Part shown: piece after piece, positions 50,181 through 60,006 of the stretch
How the letters are laid out: every line of letters starts with the position of its first letter
How positions within the stretch are numbered: position 1 is the stretch's first letter
NCBI RefSeq assembly: GCF_018413645.1
Contig: NZ_JAHCDA010000001.1
Span: 1,054,001 to 1,118,000, forward strand
Direction of reading: 5' to 3'
Origin: Roseococcus pinisoli
Lineage (GTDB): Bacteria > Pseudomonadota > Alphaproteobacteria > Acetobacterales > Acetobacteraceae
DNA length: 64,000 nt
Notes under the pieces: model-generated
Told to the model about the DNA's origin: nothing
What the model saw: only the letters and a program-made list of their open reading frames with translations
Databases searched by the model: none
Made by a program: the position numbers and the translations under genes

Positions 50181-51209
50181 ATGACCACGAAGCTGACCGC
50201 CGGCGGCCACGTCGCCATCGACGAGGCCTGGCTGGCCCGGCGACAGGAGCCGATCCTGGAGCCCGGCCTGCCGATCATCGATCCGCACCACCACATCTGG
50301 GACCGCCACGGCGAGACCTACCTCCTGCCCGACCTGCTGGCCGACACGGCCACGGGCCATGACATCCGCGCCACCGTCTTCATCCAATGCGCCTCGATGT
50401 ACGACGAGGCGGCGGAGCTCGCGCGGCGCCCGCTGGGCGAGACGCGCTTCATGACGGCGCTGGCCCAGGCGTCGGAGTCCGGGAAGACGCGGGCCTGCGC
50501 CGGTCTCGTCGGCCTCGTGGACCTGACGCTCGGCGATCGCGTGACGCCGCTGCTGGAGGAGCACGTCGCGCTGTCCGGCGGCCGCTTCAAGGGCGTGCGC
50601 AACCGCACGGCCTGGGATCCCTCGCCGCGCGTGCGCAGCAACCTCGAGATCGCGCCGCCCGGCCCGCTGGCCGATCCGGCCTTCCGGGATGGCGCGAAGC
50701 GCCTGGGCGAGCTGGGCCTGACGCTCGACGTCTGGGCCTATCATCCGCAGCTGCCGCTGGTGTGGGAGGTTGCGCGCGCCGCGCCGGGCACCACCGTCGT
50801 CATCGACCATTGCGGCGGCCAGATCGGCGTCGGCCCCTATGCCGGCCGGGAGGCGGAGGTCTTCGCGGAATGGCGCGGCGCCATGGAGAAGCTCGCCGAG
50901 CTGCCGAATGTGATGGTGAAGCTCGGTGGCCTTGCGATGGAGATCAGCGGCAAGCAGTGGCATCTGCGCGACCTGCCGCCGAGCTCCGAGGAGCTTGCGG
51001 CGGATTGGCGTCCGCAGATCGAGACCTGCATCGAGCTCTTCGGCGCGGACCGCTGCATGTACGAGAGCAACTTCCCCGTGGACAAGGGCATGTGCGGCTA
51101 TGCGGCGCTGTGGAACGCCTTCAAGCGGATCTCCACCGGCGCCAGCGCGGCGGAGAAGACGGCGCTGTTCTCAGGGACGGCGGCGCGGATCTATGGGCTG
51201 AACGTCTGA
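50181..51209 (+). CDS. Amidohydrolase family protein
   Basis: 342 residues. IIDPHHHIWDRHGE gives the metal-binding HxH of amidohydrolase_2 enzymes, VVIDHCGG the middle His, and MYESNFPVDK the late Asp-containing block. Relatives act on lactones, decarboxylations or aromatic acid intermediates. Starts 5 bases after the Bug gene; the frame is open upstream but MTTKLTAGG is the sensible start. Parallel in content to the amidohydrolase/Bug pair at 10-12 kb. Confidence 0.88.
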   Translation: MTTKLTAGGHVAIDEAWLARRQEPILEPGLPIIDPHHHIWDRHGETYLLPDLLADTATGHDIRATVFIQCASMYDEAAELARRPLGETRFMTALAQASESGKTRACAGLVGLVDLTLGDRVTPLLEEHVALSGGRFKGVRNRTAWDPSPRVRSNLEIAPPGPLADPAFRDGAKRLGELGLTLDVWAYHPQLPLVWEVARAAPGTTVVIDHCGGQIGVGPYAGREAEVFAEWRGAMEKLAELPNVMVKLGGLAMEISGKQWHLRDLPPSSEELAADWRPQIETCIELFGADRCMYESNFPVDKGMCGYAALWNAFKRISTGASAAEKTALFSGTAARIYGLNV

Positions 51210-51267
51210 GGGATGAGAGGGCTCCGCCCTCTCACCTCTCCCGCCACGGCTTTCTGCCCTGGACCCC

Positions 51268-51897
51268 TCAAGGCAGGCCATTGCGGATGTGGCGACGGAA
51301 GGCCGGCCGCTCGGAAAGCCTTTCGTAATAGGCGGCGAGCGCGGGCAGCTCCGGCCGTTCCGGCAGCTTCGACATCGAGAACCAGCGGTGCACGACGAAG
51401 CCGGCCGGGATATCGGCCAGGGTGATCTCGTGCCCCGCCAGGAAGGGCTGCCCGCCGGCCAAGGCGGCGTCCAGCTGGCCCATCCGCTTCGCGTATTCCG
51501 CGCGGCCGACCTCGAGGAACTGCGGCTGGCGCCAGGGCTCCAGCCCCAGCTCGCCGCCGAGATAGGCGCCGCGCATGGCCACCGTCATGTCGTAGGCGAC
51601 CCAGTCCATCCAGGCCTCCACCTGCGCGCGCTCGACGAGGCCGCGCGGGTAGAAGGACCAGGCGTGCTCGCGCGAGGCGAGGTAGCGCAGGATGACGTGG
51701 GATTCGCGGATCGCCGCCTCGCCATCCACCAGCACGGGCACCGTGCCGAAGGGATTGAGGGCGAGGAATTCCGGCACATTGGTCGGCCGGAAGTCGCGGC
51801 CCCAATCCTCCTGCTCGAAGGCGAGGCCGAGCTCGTCCAGCAGCCAGAGCACCTTGCGGACGTTGTAGGCGTTTTTCCGGCCGAGCAGCCTGAGCAT
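51268..51897 (-). CDS. Glutathione S-transferase family protein
   Basis: 209 residues. The thioredoxin-like domain has NAYNVRKVLWLLDELGL and FGTVPVLVDGEAAIRESHVILRYLA with the cis-Pro and Glu-Ser glutathione-binding residues; the helical C-terminal half follows. GAGGATCGC precedes the ATG. The frame is open upstream but only this start fits. Converges with the amidohydrolase. Substrate unknown. Confidence 0.9.
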   Translation of the reverse strand: MLRLLGRKNAYNVRKVLWLLDELGLAFEQEDWGRDFRPTNVPEFLALNPFGTVPVLVDGEAAIRESHVILRYLASREHAWSFYPRGLVERAQVEAWMDWVAYDMTVAMRGAYLGGELGLEPWRQPQFLEVGRAEYAKRMGQLDAALAGGQPFLAGHEITLADIPAGFVVHRWFSMSKLPERPELPALAAYYERLSERPAFRRHIRNGLP

Positions 51898-51955
51898 GCG
51901 ATCCTCTTCCTGAAGCGGAAGAGGCAGGGTCGGCCCGCGCCCGCGGGCTGTAAAG

Positions 51956-52933
51956 TCAGGCGGGCTTCCGGCGCAGCCGCTCCAGCAGCGGCATCGCGAT
52001 CCGGCCCACCAGCGGGACCAGCACGGCGCCGACGGCCAGCCCCAGCAGTGCCGAGACGGTGGCCGTGACGAGCCATCCCGCCGCGCCCCCGACCGGCGGG
52101 ACCAGCCGCGCCGCGGCCGCCGCCGCGTCGTGCACTGCCGCCGCGGGCGCGGCGAGGCCGAAGCCCTCGAGCCCATGCAGCAGGATGCCGCCGCCCACCC
52201 AGAGCATCGCCGCCGTGCCGACGGTGCCCAGCAGCTTCAGGAAGCCCGGCATGCCGCGCACCAGCCCGCGCCCGATGGCCCGGACGGCCGATCCGTCGCC
52301 GAAGCGGCCGGCGGCCATGGCCAGGCCCAGATCATCCGTCCGCACGATGAGGGCGACCACGCCATAGACCAGCACCGTGAGGCTGACGCCCACGACGGCC
52401 AGGATCACGGCCTGCATCCAGAAGCTGCTCTCCGGAATGGTCGCGAGCGAGAGGGCCATGATCTCGGCGGAAAGAACGAAGTCGGTCTTGATGGCGCTGG
52501 CGACGCGCGCCTCCTCGAGTGCCACGGCATCCTTCGCGCCCTCTTCCGCGGCCGCCGCCTGCGGCTCGGCGGCATGCGGGCGCAGGGCATGGAGGACCTT
52601 CTCCGCGCCCTCGTAGCAGAGGAAGGCACCGCCCAGCATGAGCAGCGGCGTGATGGCCCAGGGCGCCAGGAGGCTCAGCGCCAGGGCTGCGGGCAGCAGG
52701 AAGAGCAGCTTGTTCTTCAGCGAGCCGATCGCGATCTTCTTCACGATCGGCACCTCGCGGTCGGCCGCGAAGCCGACCACGAAGCGCGGCGTCACGGCCG
52801 CATCGTCGATGACGACGCCCACGGCCTTGCTGCCGGCCTTCGCCGCCTGGCCCGCCATGTCGTCGAGGCTGGCGGCGGCGATCTTCGCGAGCGCCGCCAC
52901 GTCGTCCAGCAGGGCGATCAGGCCGGAGGCCAC
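51956..52933 (-). CDS. DUF808 family inner-membrane protein (YedI-like)
   Basis: 325 residues. N-terminal ASGLIALLDDVAALAKIAAASLDDM and KAVGVVIDDAAVTPRFVVGF are the DUF808 hallmarks, then several helices with KLLFLLPAALALSLLAPWAITPLLMLGGAFLCYEG and IKTDFVLSAEIMALSL. Function unknown. Upstream of the GST in the same direction by 58 bases, and downstream of acs by 68 bases. Confidence 0.9.
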   Translation of the reverse strand: MASGLIALLDDVAALAKIAAASLDDMAGQAAKAGSKAVGVVIDDAAVTPRFVVGFAADREVPIVKKIAIGSLKNKLLFLLPAALALSLLAPWAITPLLMLGGAFLCYEGAEKVLHALRPHAAEPQAAAAEEGAKDAVALEEARVASAIKTDFVLSAEIMALSLATIPESSFWMQAVILAVVGVSLTVLVYGVVALIVRTDDLGLAMAAGRFGDGSAVRAIGRGLVRGMPGFLKLLGTVGTAAMLWVGGGILLHGLEGFGLAAPAAAVHDAAAAAARLVPPVGGAAGWLVTATVSALLGLAVGAVLVPLVGRIAMPLLERLRRKPA

Positions 52934-53001
52934 GGCGCCCCCCTCTGCGACGGGGAGCGGCGCATGTCAGTCCGGCCCGGCATTCCGGCCCGGCGGGGCA
53001 G

Positions 53002-54939
<1,938 letters not shown>

Positions 54940-55028
54940 GGGCGTTCGCTCCCTCGATGCGATCCTTATTCAACCCAGACAAGGGCATGCCGGATCGGAT
55001 GCCGTCAATCATGGGGTGGAAGCGAACA

Positions 55029-55061
55029 GAAAAAACCCCCTCCGGAATGGTCCGGAGGGGG
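55029..55061 (-). terminator. Rho-independent terminator of the Ala/Pro-rich protein gene
   Basis: CCCCCTCCGGA (55036-55046) pairs perfectly with TCCGGAGGGGG (55051-55061) around ATGG. On the minus strand the stem is followed by TTTTTT (55030-55035) and then CTG, so this is the clearest intrinsic terminator in the window. It lies about 70 bases past the stop of the gene at 55129-55443 and upstream of acs, whose start is at 54939. Confidence 0.85.
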
Positions 55062-55128
55062 ACAGAGGTGCCGGTCGATAGTCGGACCGGTTGGGTTGGG
55101 AGAGACGGTGAAACGCCGTTGCGGGCGT

Positions 55129-55443
55129 TTAGTTGACGCGCGGCGTGCTCGGCGCCGGGGTGGTGCCGGCCTGGCCTGCCGGAGCGGCGGGGCGGGCGGG
55201 CGCCTCGGCCTGGCTGGCCGGCGCGCGGGGCGCGCTCGCCTGGCCGCCGGGATGCGCCGGCGTCGCCGCCTGGCGGGCGGGGGCATGGGTCGTCCCCGTG
55301 GTGCGCGGCGCCGTCGTGCTGGCGGCATGCGGGGCGGCCGGGGAGGCAGCAGGGGCGCGGGCCGGATCCGCCGCGAAGGCGGGGGCGCCGAGGCCGATCA
55401 GCAGGGCGGTGGCGAGAAGGGCAGGGCGAATGGTCTTCGTCAT
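55129..55443 (-). CDS. Small exported Ala/Pro/Thr-rich protein
   Basis: 104 residues. MTKTIRPALLATALLIGLG and APAFAA form a standard Sec signal peptide (cleavage near residue 24). The mature 80 residues are low-complexity Ala, Pro and Thr with scattered His and Arg, and no cysteine or fold mark. AAGGAGG precedes the ATG at good spacing and a strong terminator follows, so this is an independently transcribed gene. Function unknown; possibly a periplasmic linker-like or intrinsically disordered protein. Divergent from the GlxA-type regulator. Confidence 0.7.
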   Translation of the reverse strand: MTKTIRPALLATALLIGLGAPAFAADPARAPAASPAAPHAASTTAPRTTGTTHAPARQAATPAHPGGQASAPRAPASQAEAPARPAAPAGQAGTTPAPSTPRVN

Positions 55444-55634
55444 GATGTTCCTCCTTGGGGAACCGCGCCGTACCGGGAGGGGCGGCGCGTAAGAAGGAGG
55501 TTGGGCCGGGCGTGTGAAGGGTCTCGGGCGGCCGCAAGGTCGTTTGAGGGCGGGCGCGGCAATTCCGGGGCAGGCAAGGCGGCCTGCCATTTTCCCAAAG
55601 CGAGGCATCATTTGTGGCGAGAAATGCACCCTTC

Positions 55635-55649
55635 TGGCATTTCTTGCCA
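55635..55649. promoter_or_regulatory. Palindrome TGGCA-N5-TGCCA abutting the regulator start codon
   Basis: TGGCA-TTTCT-TGCCA ends one base before the ATG of the GlxA-type regulator, so it covers the place of a ribosome-binding site. A related TGCCA box is upstream at 55585-55589. Similar TGGCA and TTTCTGCCA elements lie before the isonitrile-hydratase-like gene. Candidate autoregulatory operator. Confidence 0.5.
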
Positions 55650-56591
55650 ATGGCGCGCGACATCCTCTTCCTGGCCTATCCCGGCGTGCAGCCGCTGGAC
55701 CTCGCCGGGCCCTACCAGGCCTTCACCTCGGCGAATGAGGAGGCGGGAAGCGAGCAATATTGCCCCCGCGTGGCGGCCGAGACGCCGGGCCCCATCCCCC
55801 TGCAGGGCGGCCTGCCCGTGGTCGCGACAGCCATCCCCGACGGGCCGGTGGACACGCTGCTCGTCCCGGGCGGGCCCGGCATGCGGGAGGGCCGGCGCTC
55901 ACCGGGGCTGCTGGGCGCCATCCGGCACCACGCGGCTTCGGCGCGGCGCGTCTCCTCGGTCTGCACGGGCGCCTTCCTGCTGGCGGAGGCGGGGCTGCTG
56001 GAGGGTCGGTCCGCGACGACGCATTGGCGGGCCTGCGAGCAGCTCGCCTGCGAATTCCCGGCCGTCCGGGTCGAGCCCGACCGCATCTGGGTGCGCGACG
56101 GCGCGATCTGGACCTCGGCCGGCGTCACGGCGGGGATCGACCTCGCGCTGGCCATGATCGAGGAGGATCTCGGCGTGCGGCTGGCGGCGCGGGTGGCGCG
56201 ACGCCTCGTGGTCTATATGCGGCGCGCCGGCGGCCAGTCGCAGTTCAGCGCGCCGCTCGAGATGCAGGCGACGGACAGCTTCGCCGGGCTGATGGCCTGG
56301 GCGGAGGAGAACCTCCATCTGCCGCTGACCGCCGAGATGCTGGCCGACCGGGCCGGCCTCGCCCCACGCAGCTTCCACCGCCATTTCGTCGCGGCCACGG
56401 GCGCCACGCCGGCCAAGGCGATCGAGCGCCTGAGGCTGGAGCGCGCCTGCGCGCTGATGGAGACGACGCGCCTGTCCAACGGTGCGGTGGCGCGGCAGGT
56501 CGGCTTCGGCTCGGAGGAGCGGATGCGCCATGCCTTCGCCCGGGGCTTCAGCCTGGGGCCGTCGGAATGGCGGGCGCGCTTCGGCGGCTGA
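55650..56591 (+). CDS. GlxA family transcriptional regulator (DJ-1/PfpI plus AraC helix-turn-helix)
   Basis: 313 residues. The N-terminal DJ-1/PfpI-like domain has FLAYPGVQPLDLAGPYQAF and SSVCTGAFLLAEAG with Cys105. The C-terminal AraC domain (about 210-313) has PLTAEMLADRAGLAPRSFHRHF and VGFGSEERMRHAFARGF. GlxA/FtrA/ArgR-type regulators sense small nitrogenous ligands. ATG 55650 gives the family start, although GTG 55614 is in frame and no ribosome-binding site is visible before the ATG. A palindrome occupies that place. The next gene is an isonitrile-hydratase-like enzyme of the same superfamily. Confidence 0.9.
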   Translation: MARDILFLAYPGVQPLDLAGPYQAFTSANEEAGSEQYCPRVAAETPGPIPLQGGLPVVATAIPDGPVDTLLVPGGPGMREGRRSPGLLGAIRHHAASARRVSSVCTGAFLLAEAGLLEGRSATTHWRACEQLACEFPAVRVEPDRIWVRDGAIWTSAGVTAGIDLALAMIEEDLGVRLAARVARRLVVYMRRAGGQSQFSAPLEMQATDSFAGLMAWAEENLHLPLTAEMLADRAGLAPRSFHRHFVAATGATPAKAIERLRLERACALMETTRLSNGAVARQVGFGSEERMRHAFARGFSLGPSEWRARFGG

Positions 56592-56593
56592 GC

Positions 56594-56606
56594 TTCCTGG
56601 CAGGAA
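56594..56606. promoter_or_regulatory. Palindrome TTCCTG-G-CAGGAA before the isonitrile-hydratase-like gene
   Basis: A perfect 13-base palindrome 3 bases after the regulator stop. It contains TGGCAG, and CTGCCA (56627-56632, within TTTCTGCCAAGG) lies 23 bases further. The TTTCT(T)GCCAA and TTC(C)TGGCA segments recur at the regulator's own promoter. Confidence 0.45.
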
Positions 56607-56676
56607 TTACGTTCGATTTGTCCTTTCTGCCAAGGCGGGGCTCGCCCAGGATGGTAGCCTCGAAGGAAAGAGCCCC

Positions 56677-57375
56677 ATGTCCCAGGATACCAAGGTCGCC
56701 GGCCTGCTGATCTTCCCCGGCCTCACGCAGCTCGACATGACGGGCCCCTACGAGGTCCTGGCCCGCCTGCCGGGCTGGCGCGCCGAGCTCGTGGCCCGGA
56801 CCATGGACCCCGTCCGCACCGATCGCGGGCTGACGCTGCTGCCCATGGTCGATTTCGCGCATGCCCCGCAATTCGATCTGCTCGTGGTCCCGGGCGGCCC
56901 CGGCACGGACGACCTGCTGCTCGACGAGGAGACGGTGGCCTTCGTCCGGCGCCAGGGCGAGGCGGCGGCGCATATCTTCGGCATCTGTACCGGCAGCCTG
57001 CTGCTGGGGGCGGCGGGCCTGCTGCGCGGAAAGCGGGCGGGCGGCCATTGGTCGGCCCGCGACCTGCTGGCCCGCTTCGGCGCCACGGTCAGCGACGCGC
57101 GCATGACGGTGGACGGCAAGGTCTATACGGCCGGCGGCGTCACCTCGGGCATCGACATGGCGCTCAGGGTCGCGGCGGATCTCGCGGGCGAGGATGTCGC
57201 CCGGCAGATCCAGCTCCTGATCGAATACGACCCCGAGCCGCCCTTCCGCTCCGGCACGCCCTTCGTGGCGCCGCCGCATATCCTGGAGCGCGCGAAGCAG
57301 GCCGGCGCGCCGCGCCGTGAGATGCGGGAGCGCCTCACGGCCGAGGCCGCGGCGCGGCTGCGCGAGCGCGCCTGA
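56677..57375 (+). CDS. inhA: DJ-1/PfpI family protein, isonitrile hydratase-like
   Basis: 232 residues. LIFPGLTQLDMTGPYEVLARLPG and FGICTGSLLLGAAGLLRGKRAGGHW closely follow Pseudomonas putida isonitrile hydratase, which converts isonitriles (R-NC) to N-substituted formamides. The essential D17 and C101 of that enzyme correspond to D20 and C104 here, both with the same offset of 3. GITAGIDFAL-like GVTSGIDMALRVAADLAGED also matches. GGAAAG precedes the ATG. Downstream of the GlxA-type regulator, with an 85-base gap holding palindromes. Converges with the histidine kinase. Confidence 0.85.
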   Translation: MSQDTKVAGLLIFPGLTQLDMTGPYEVLARLPGWRAELVARTMDPVRTDRGLTLLPMVDFAHAPQFDLLVVPGGPGTDDLLLDEETVAFVRRQGEAAAHIFGICTGSLLLGAAGLLRGKRAGGHWSARDLLARFGATVSDARMTVDGKVYTAGGVTSGIDMALRVAADLAGEDVARQIQLLIEYDPEPPFRSGTPFVAPPHILERAKQAGAPRREMRERLTAEAAARLRERA

Positions 57376-57378
57376 CCG

Positions 57379-58737
57379 CTACTTCCCCGGCACCCAGACC
57401 TTGAAGGTCGAGCCCTGGCCGATCTCGCTGTCGATCGACAGCTGGCCGCGGTGCCGGGCCAGGATGTGCTTCACGATGGCGAGGCCGAGCCCCGTATTGC
57501 CCACCCCGCGCGCCCGCGCCTTGTCCACGCGGTAGAAGCGCTCGGTGAGGCGGGGCAGGTGCTCCCGCGGGATGCCGGGCCCGTCGTCGATCACCGAGAA
57601 GGTCACGCCGTCGCGGTTGCCGTGGCGGGCGGGGCCGGCCTCGAGGCGGACCTCGTGCGTGGCGTGGCGTAGGGCGTTGTCCAGCAGGTTCCGGGCGACC
57701 TGCGCGAGCTGGTCCGCATCGGCCGGCGCGGCCAGGAGCGGCGCTTCCGGCAGCGCGAGGGCCAAGTGGATCCGGCGCGCCGCGAAAAGCGGTTCCAGCG
57801 CCGCCGCCTCCGCCTGCAGCAGCGCGGTCAGGTCGGCCTCACCTTCCGGCGCCTGGTGCTCGCTGATCTCGACGCGCGAGAGGCCCAGCAGGTCGTCGAT
57901 CAGACGGCGCATGCGCTCCGACTGCTCGGCCATGATGCCGAGGAAACGCTCCTGCGCGACCGGATCGTCCTTCGCCGGGCCGCGCAGCGTCTCGATGAAG
58001 CCGATGATGCTCGCCAAGGGCGTGCGCAGCTCGTGGCTGGCATTGGCGATGAAATCCACGCGCATCCGCTCCACCGCGCGGGCCGCCGTGCGATCGGTCA
58101 GCACGACAAGCAGCTTGCCGCCATCGGCCAGCGGGGGATTGAGCGCCAGGACCTGGGCCGAGAGCTCCCGTGTGAGGGCGCCGGGCAGCGCCAGCTCGGT
58201 CGCTTGGGGGCGGTCGTCGGCCAGCGCGTGGTCGAGGGCGGCGGCCATCAGCGGGTGCCGCAGCAACGCGCCCAGGTCGCCGCGTGCGGCCATGTCGCGC
58301 TGCAGGCCGAAGACGCGGCGGGCGGCGGTATTGGCGCGCAGCAGGCTGCGATCCGCGCCGAGGATGAGCAGTGGGTCCGGCAACGCCTCGACGATGGCGC
58401 CGTCCGAGGCGCGGAGTTGGGTGACCAGCGCGGCGCGCGCGGCCAGCGAGCGGGCGAGGCGGCCCAGCCCCTCCTCCACCCGGCCGATGGCCGGCAGGCG
58501 CGGCAGGGGCAGGGGCGCGCTGAAGGGGCCTTCCTCGTCGGCGGCGCGCAGGAGCACGGCCGCCAGCCGGGCCATGCCCGAGAGCCAGAGCCAGGAGAGA
58601 GCCAGGGCAGCCGTCAGGCACAGCAGGATCGCGGCCAGGGCGGTGCCGGCGCGCAGCTCGCCGAGCGCCGCCAGGGTAACGAGGACCACCGTCGGCGCAC
58701 CGCCGATCAGCGCCGCCATGGCGAGCAGGCCGCCCAT
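57379..58737 (-). CDS. PhoR-like sensor histidine kinase
   Basis: 452 residues. Two N-terminal helices (AALIGGAPTVVLVTLAAL and LAAILLCLTAALALSWLWL), a HAMP/PAS-like region (AIVEALPDPLLILGADRSLLRANTAARRVFGL), HisKA with phosphoacceptor His in NASHELRTPLASIIGFIE, then N box LARNLLDNALRHA-like VARNLLDNALRHATHEVRL and G boxes IDDGPGIP and GLGLAIVKHILARH. GGGAGG precedes ATG 58737; the upstream ATG 58833 adds an arginine-rich stretch unlike the family. It resembles PhoR, but no phoB or pst genes adjoin it, so the phosphate role is not established. Confidence 0.88.
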   Translation of the reverse strand: MGGLLAMAALIGGAPTVVLVTLAALGELRAGTALAAILLCLTAALALSWLWLSGMARLAAVLLRAADEEGPFSAPLPLPRLPAIGRVEEGLGRLARSLAARAALVTQLRASDGAIVEALPDPLLILGADRSLLRANTAARRVFGLQRDMAARGDLGALLRHPLMAAALDHALADDRPQATELALPGALTRELSAQVLALNPPLADGGKLLVVLTDRTAARAVERMRVDFIANASHELRTPLASIIGFIETLRGPAKDDPVAQERFLGIMAEQSERMRRLIDDLLGLSRVEISEHQAPEGEADLTALLQAEAAALEPLFAARRIHLALALPEAPLLAAPADADQLAQVARNLLDNALRHATHEVRLEAGPARHGNRDGVTFSVIDDGPGIPREHLPRLTERFYRVDKARARGVGNTGLGLAIVKHILARHRGQLSIDSEIGQGSTFKVWVPGK

Positions 58738-58869
58738 CTCCAACTTCCTCCCATTTCCAGTCCGTCGGCGTTGATACGCGCGCGGACGAAATGATTCACG
58801 CGTCAGCTTGGAGAAACCTGCGACGGGAGCCACCCACCCGCCCTTGCGGGCAGGGTGGGCAAGCCTGCG

Positions 58870-60006
58870 CTAGCTGCCCGCTGCGCCCGGAACCGGCGCC
58901 GGCTGGATGAGCTGCGCTTCCGCGCCTGGCCGCACGGCGAAGATCGCCAGGCCCCGCGCCAGCGCCCCGCCTTCCAGCAGGCGCACCGGGCCGTCCGCGC
59001 CCATGAAGGCCGTGCCGACCGGCGGGCCGCCATCCCGTGCCGAACGCGCGGCCAGCGCCAGCGCGTCATAGGCGACGCCGGCGAGGCGCGAGGGGCGGTC
59101 GCCGAAGGCCTGGCGATACTGCTCGTCGAAGCGGCGGCGCGCCTCGGGATCCGGCGCGGGGAACCAGGCGTTGACCAGCGCCGGCTCGTTGCCGATCGCC
59201 TCGTCACCGGCCCAGAGGGCGGTGCCGAGGATCCGCGGCAGGCCGCCGGGGAAAGCGGCGCCGAGCGCCGCGCCGGCCGCGCGGGCGGCCGCGCCGCCAT
59301 GGCCGATCAGCACGGCCTCGGGCTGCGCGGCGGCGATCTGCTGGGCGGCGGCCGCCTGATCGGCGCGCGCCGGGGTGAGCACCACGGTCGGCGGTGGCGC
59401 ACCGATCTGCTGCATCGCCTCGCGCAGGGAGGCGGCGAGGCGGCGGCCGAAGGCGTCGTCGGCGGCCATCAGCGCGAAGCGGCGCGCCCCGCCCTCGGAA
59501 GCGGCGGAGACGATGCGGCGGACCTGCTGGCTCGGCGTCGTGCCCAGCACCCAGACGCGGGCGGAGGCCTGGCCTTCGTCGGAGGTGAAGGCGAAGACCG
59601 GGGCCTGCGAGCCGCGCGCTGCGTTCACGACGGCCGCGGTCTCGGTGAGCGTCAGCGGCCCGGCGAGAGAGACGGCGCCGTCGGCCAGCACGTTGCGTGC
59701 CGCCTCGGCCGCGCCGGTGGGGGTGCTCCGCGTGTCGCGCGGCAGCATCTCGATTCGCCGGTCGCCCTGGTCGAAGAGGGCAAGCTGCGCGGCGTTGAGC
59801 ATGGTCTGGCCGAGCGGCGCGTTACTGCCGGTCAACGGCAGCAGCACCCCAACGCGAAGGCGTGCCTCGGCCGGCGCCTCGCCGCCATTCCAGGCGCCCG
59901 CGCCGCCGATCTGCGGCCGTGCGCCGCCAAGGGGTTGCGGGGCGCAGCCGATCAGCAGAAGGAGGAGTGACGCGAGGGCGAGCCCCGATGGAAACAGACG
60001 ACGCAT
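58870..60006 (-). CDS. Penicillin-binding protein activator (LpoA-like lipoprotein)
   Basis: 378 residues. Lipoprotein signal MRRLFPSGLALASLLLLLIGC with lipidated Cys21, then a periplasmic binding-protein-like fold (Peripla_BP_6/LpoA C-domain): RLRVGVLLPLTGSNAPLGQTMLNAAQLALFD and SLAGPLTLTETAAVVNAARG. AAGGGGG precedes ATG 60006. It shares the divergent, overlapping start with rsmI, the classic lpoA/rsmI arrangement. In E. coli LpoA activates PBP1a; here the TPR half is absent, as in alphaproteobacterial forms. Confidence 0.87.
   Translation of the reverse strand: MRRLFPSGLALASLLLLLIGCAPQPLGGARPQIGGAGAWNGGEAPAEARLRVGVLLPLTGSNAPLGQTMLNAAQLALFDQGDRRIEMLPRDTRSTPTGAAEAARNVLADGAVSLAGPLTLTETAAVVNAARGSQAPVFAFTSDEGQASARVWVLGTTPSQQVRRIVSAASEGGARRFALMAADDAFGRRLAASLREAMQQIGAPPPTVVLTPARADQAAAAQQIAAAQPEAVLIGHGGAAARAAGAALGAAFPGGLPRILGTALWAGDEAIGNEPALVNAWFPAPDPEARRRFDEQYRQAFGDRPSRLAGVAYDALALAARSARDGGPPVGTAFMGADGPVRLLEGGALARGLAIFAVRPGAEAQLIQPAPVPGAAGS

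Noticed and set aside
55635-55649. Possible sigma-54 promoter in TGGCATTTCTTGCCA
   Set aside because: The GG to GC spacing is two bases too short for the -24/-12 consensus; it fits a palindromic operator better.
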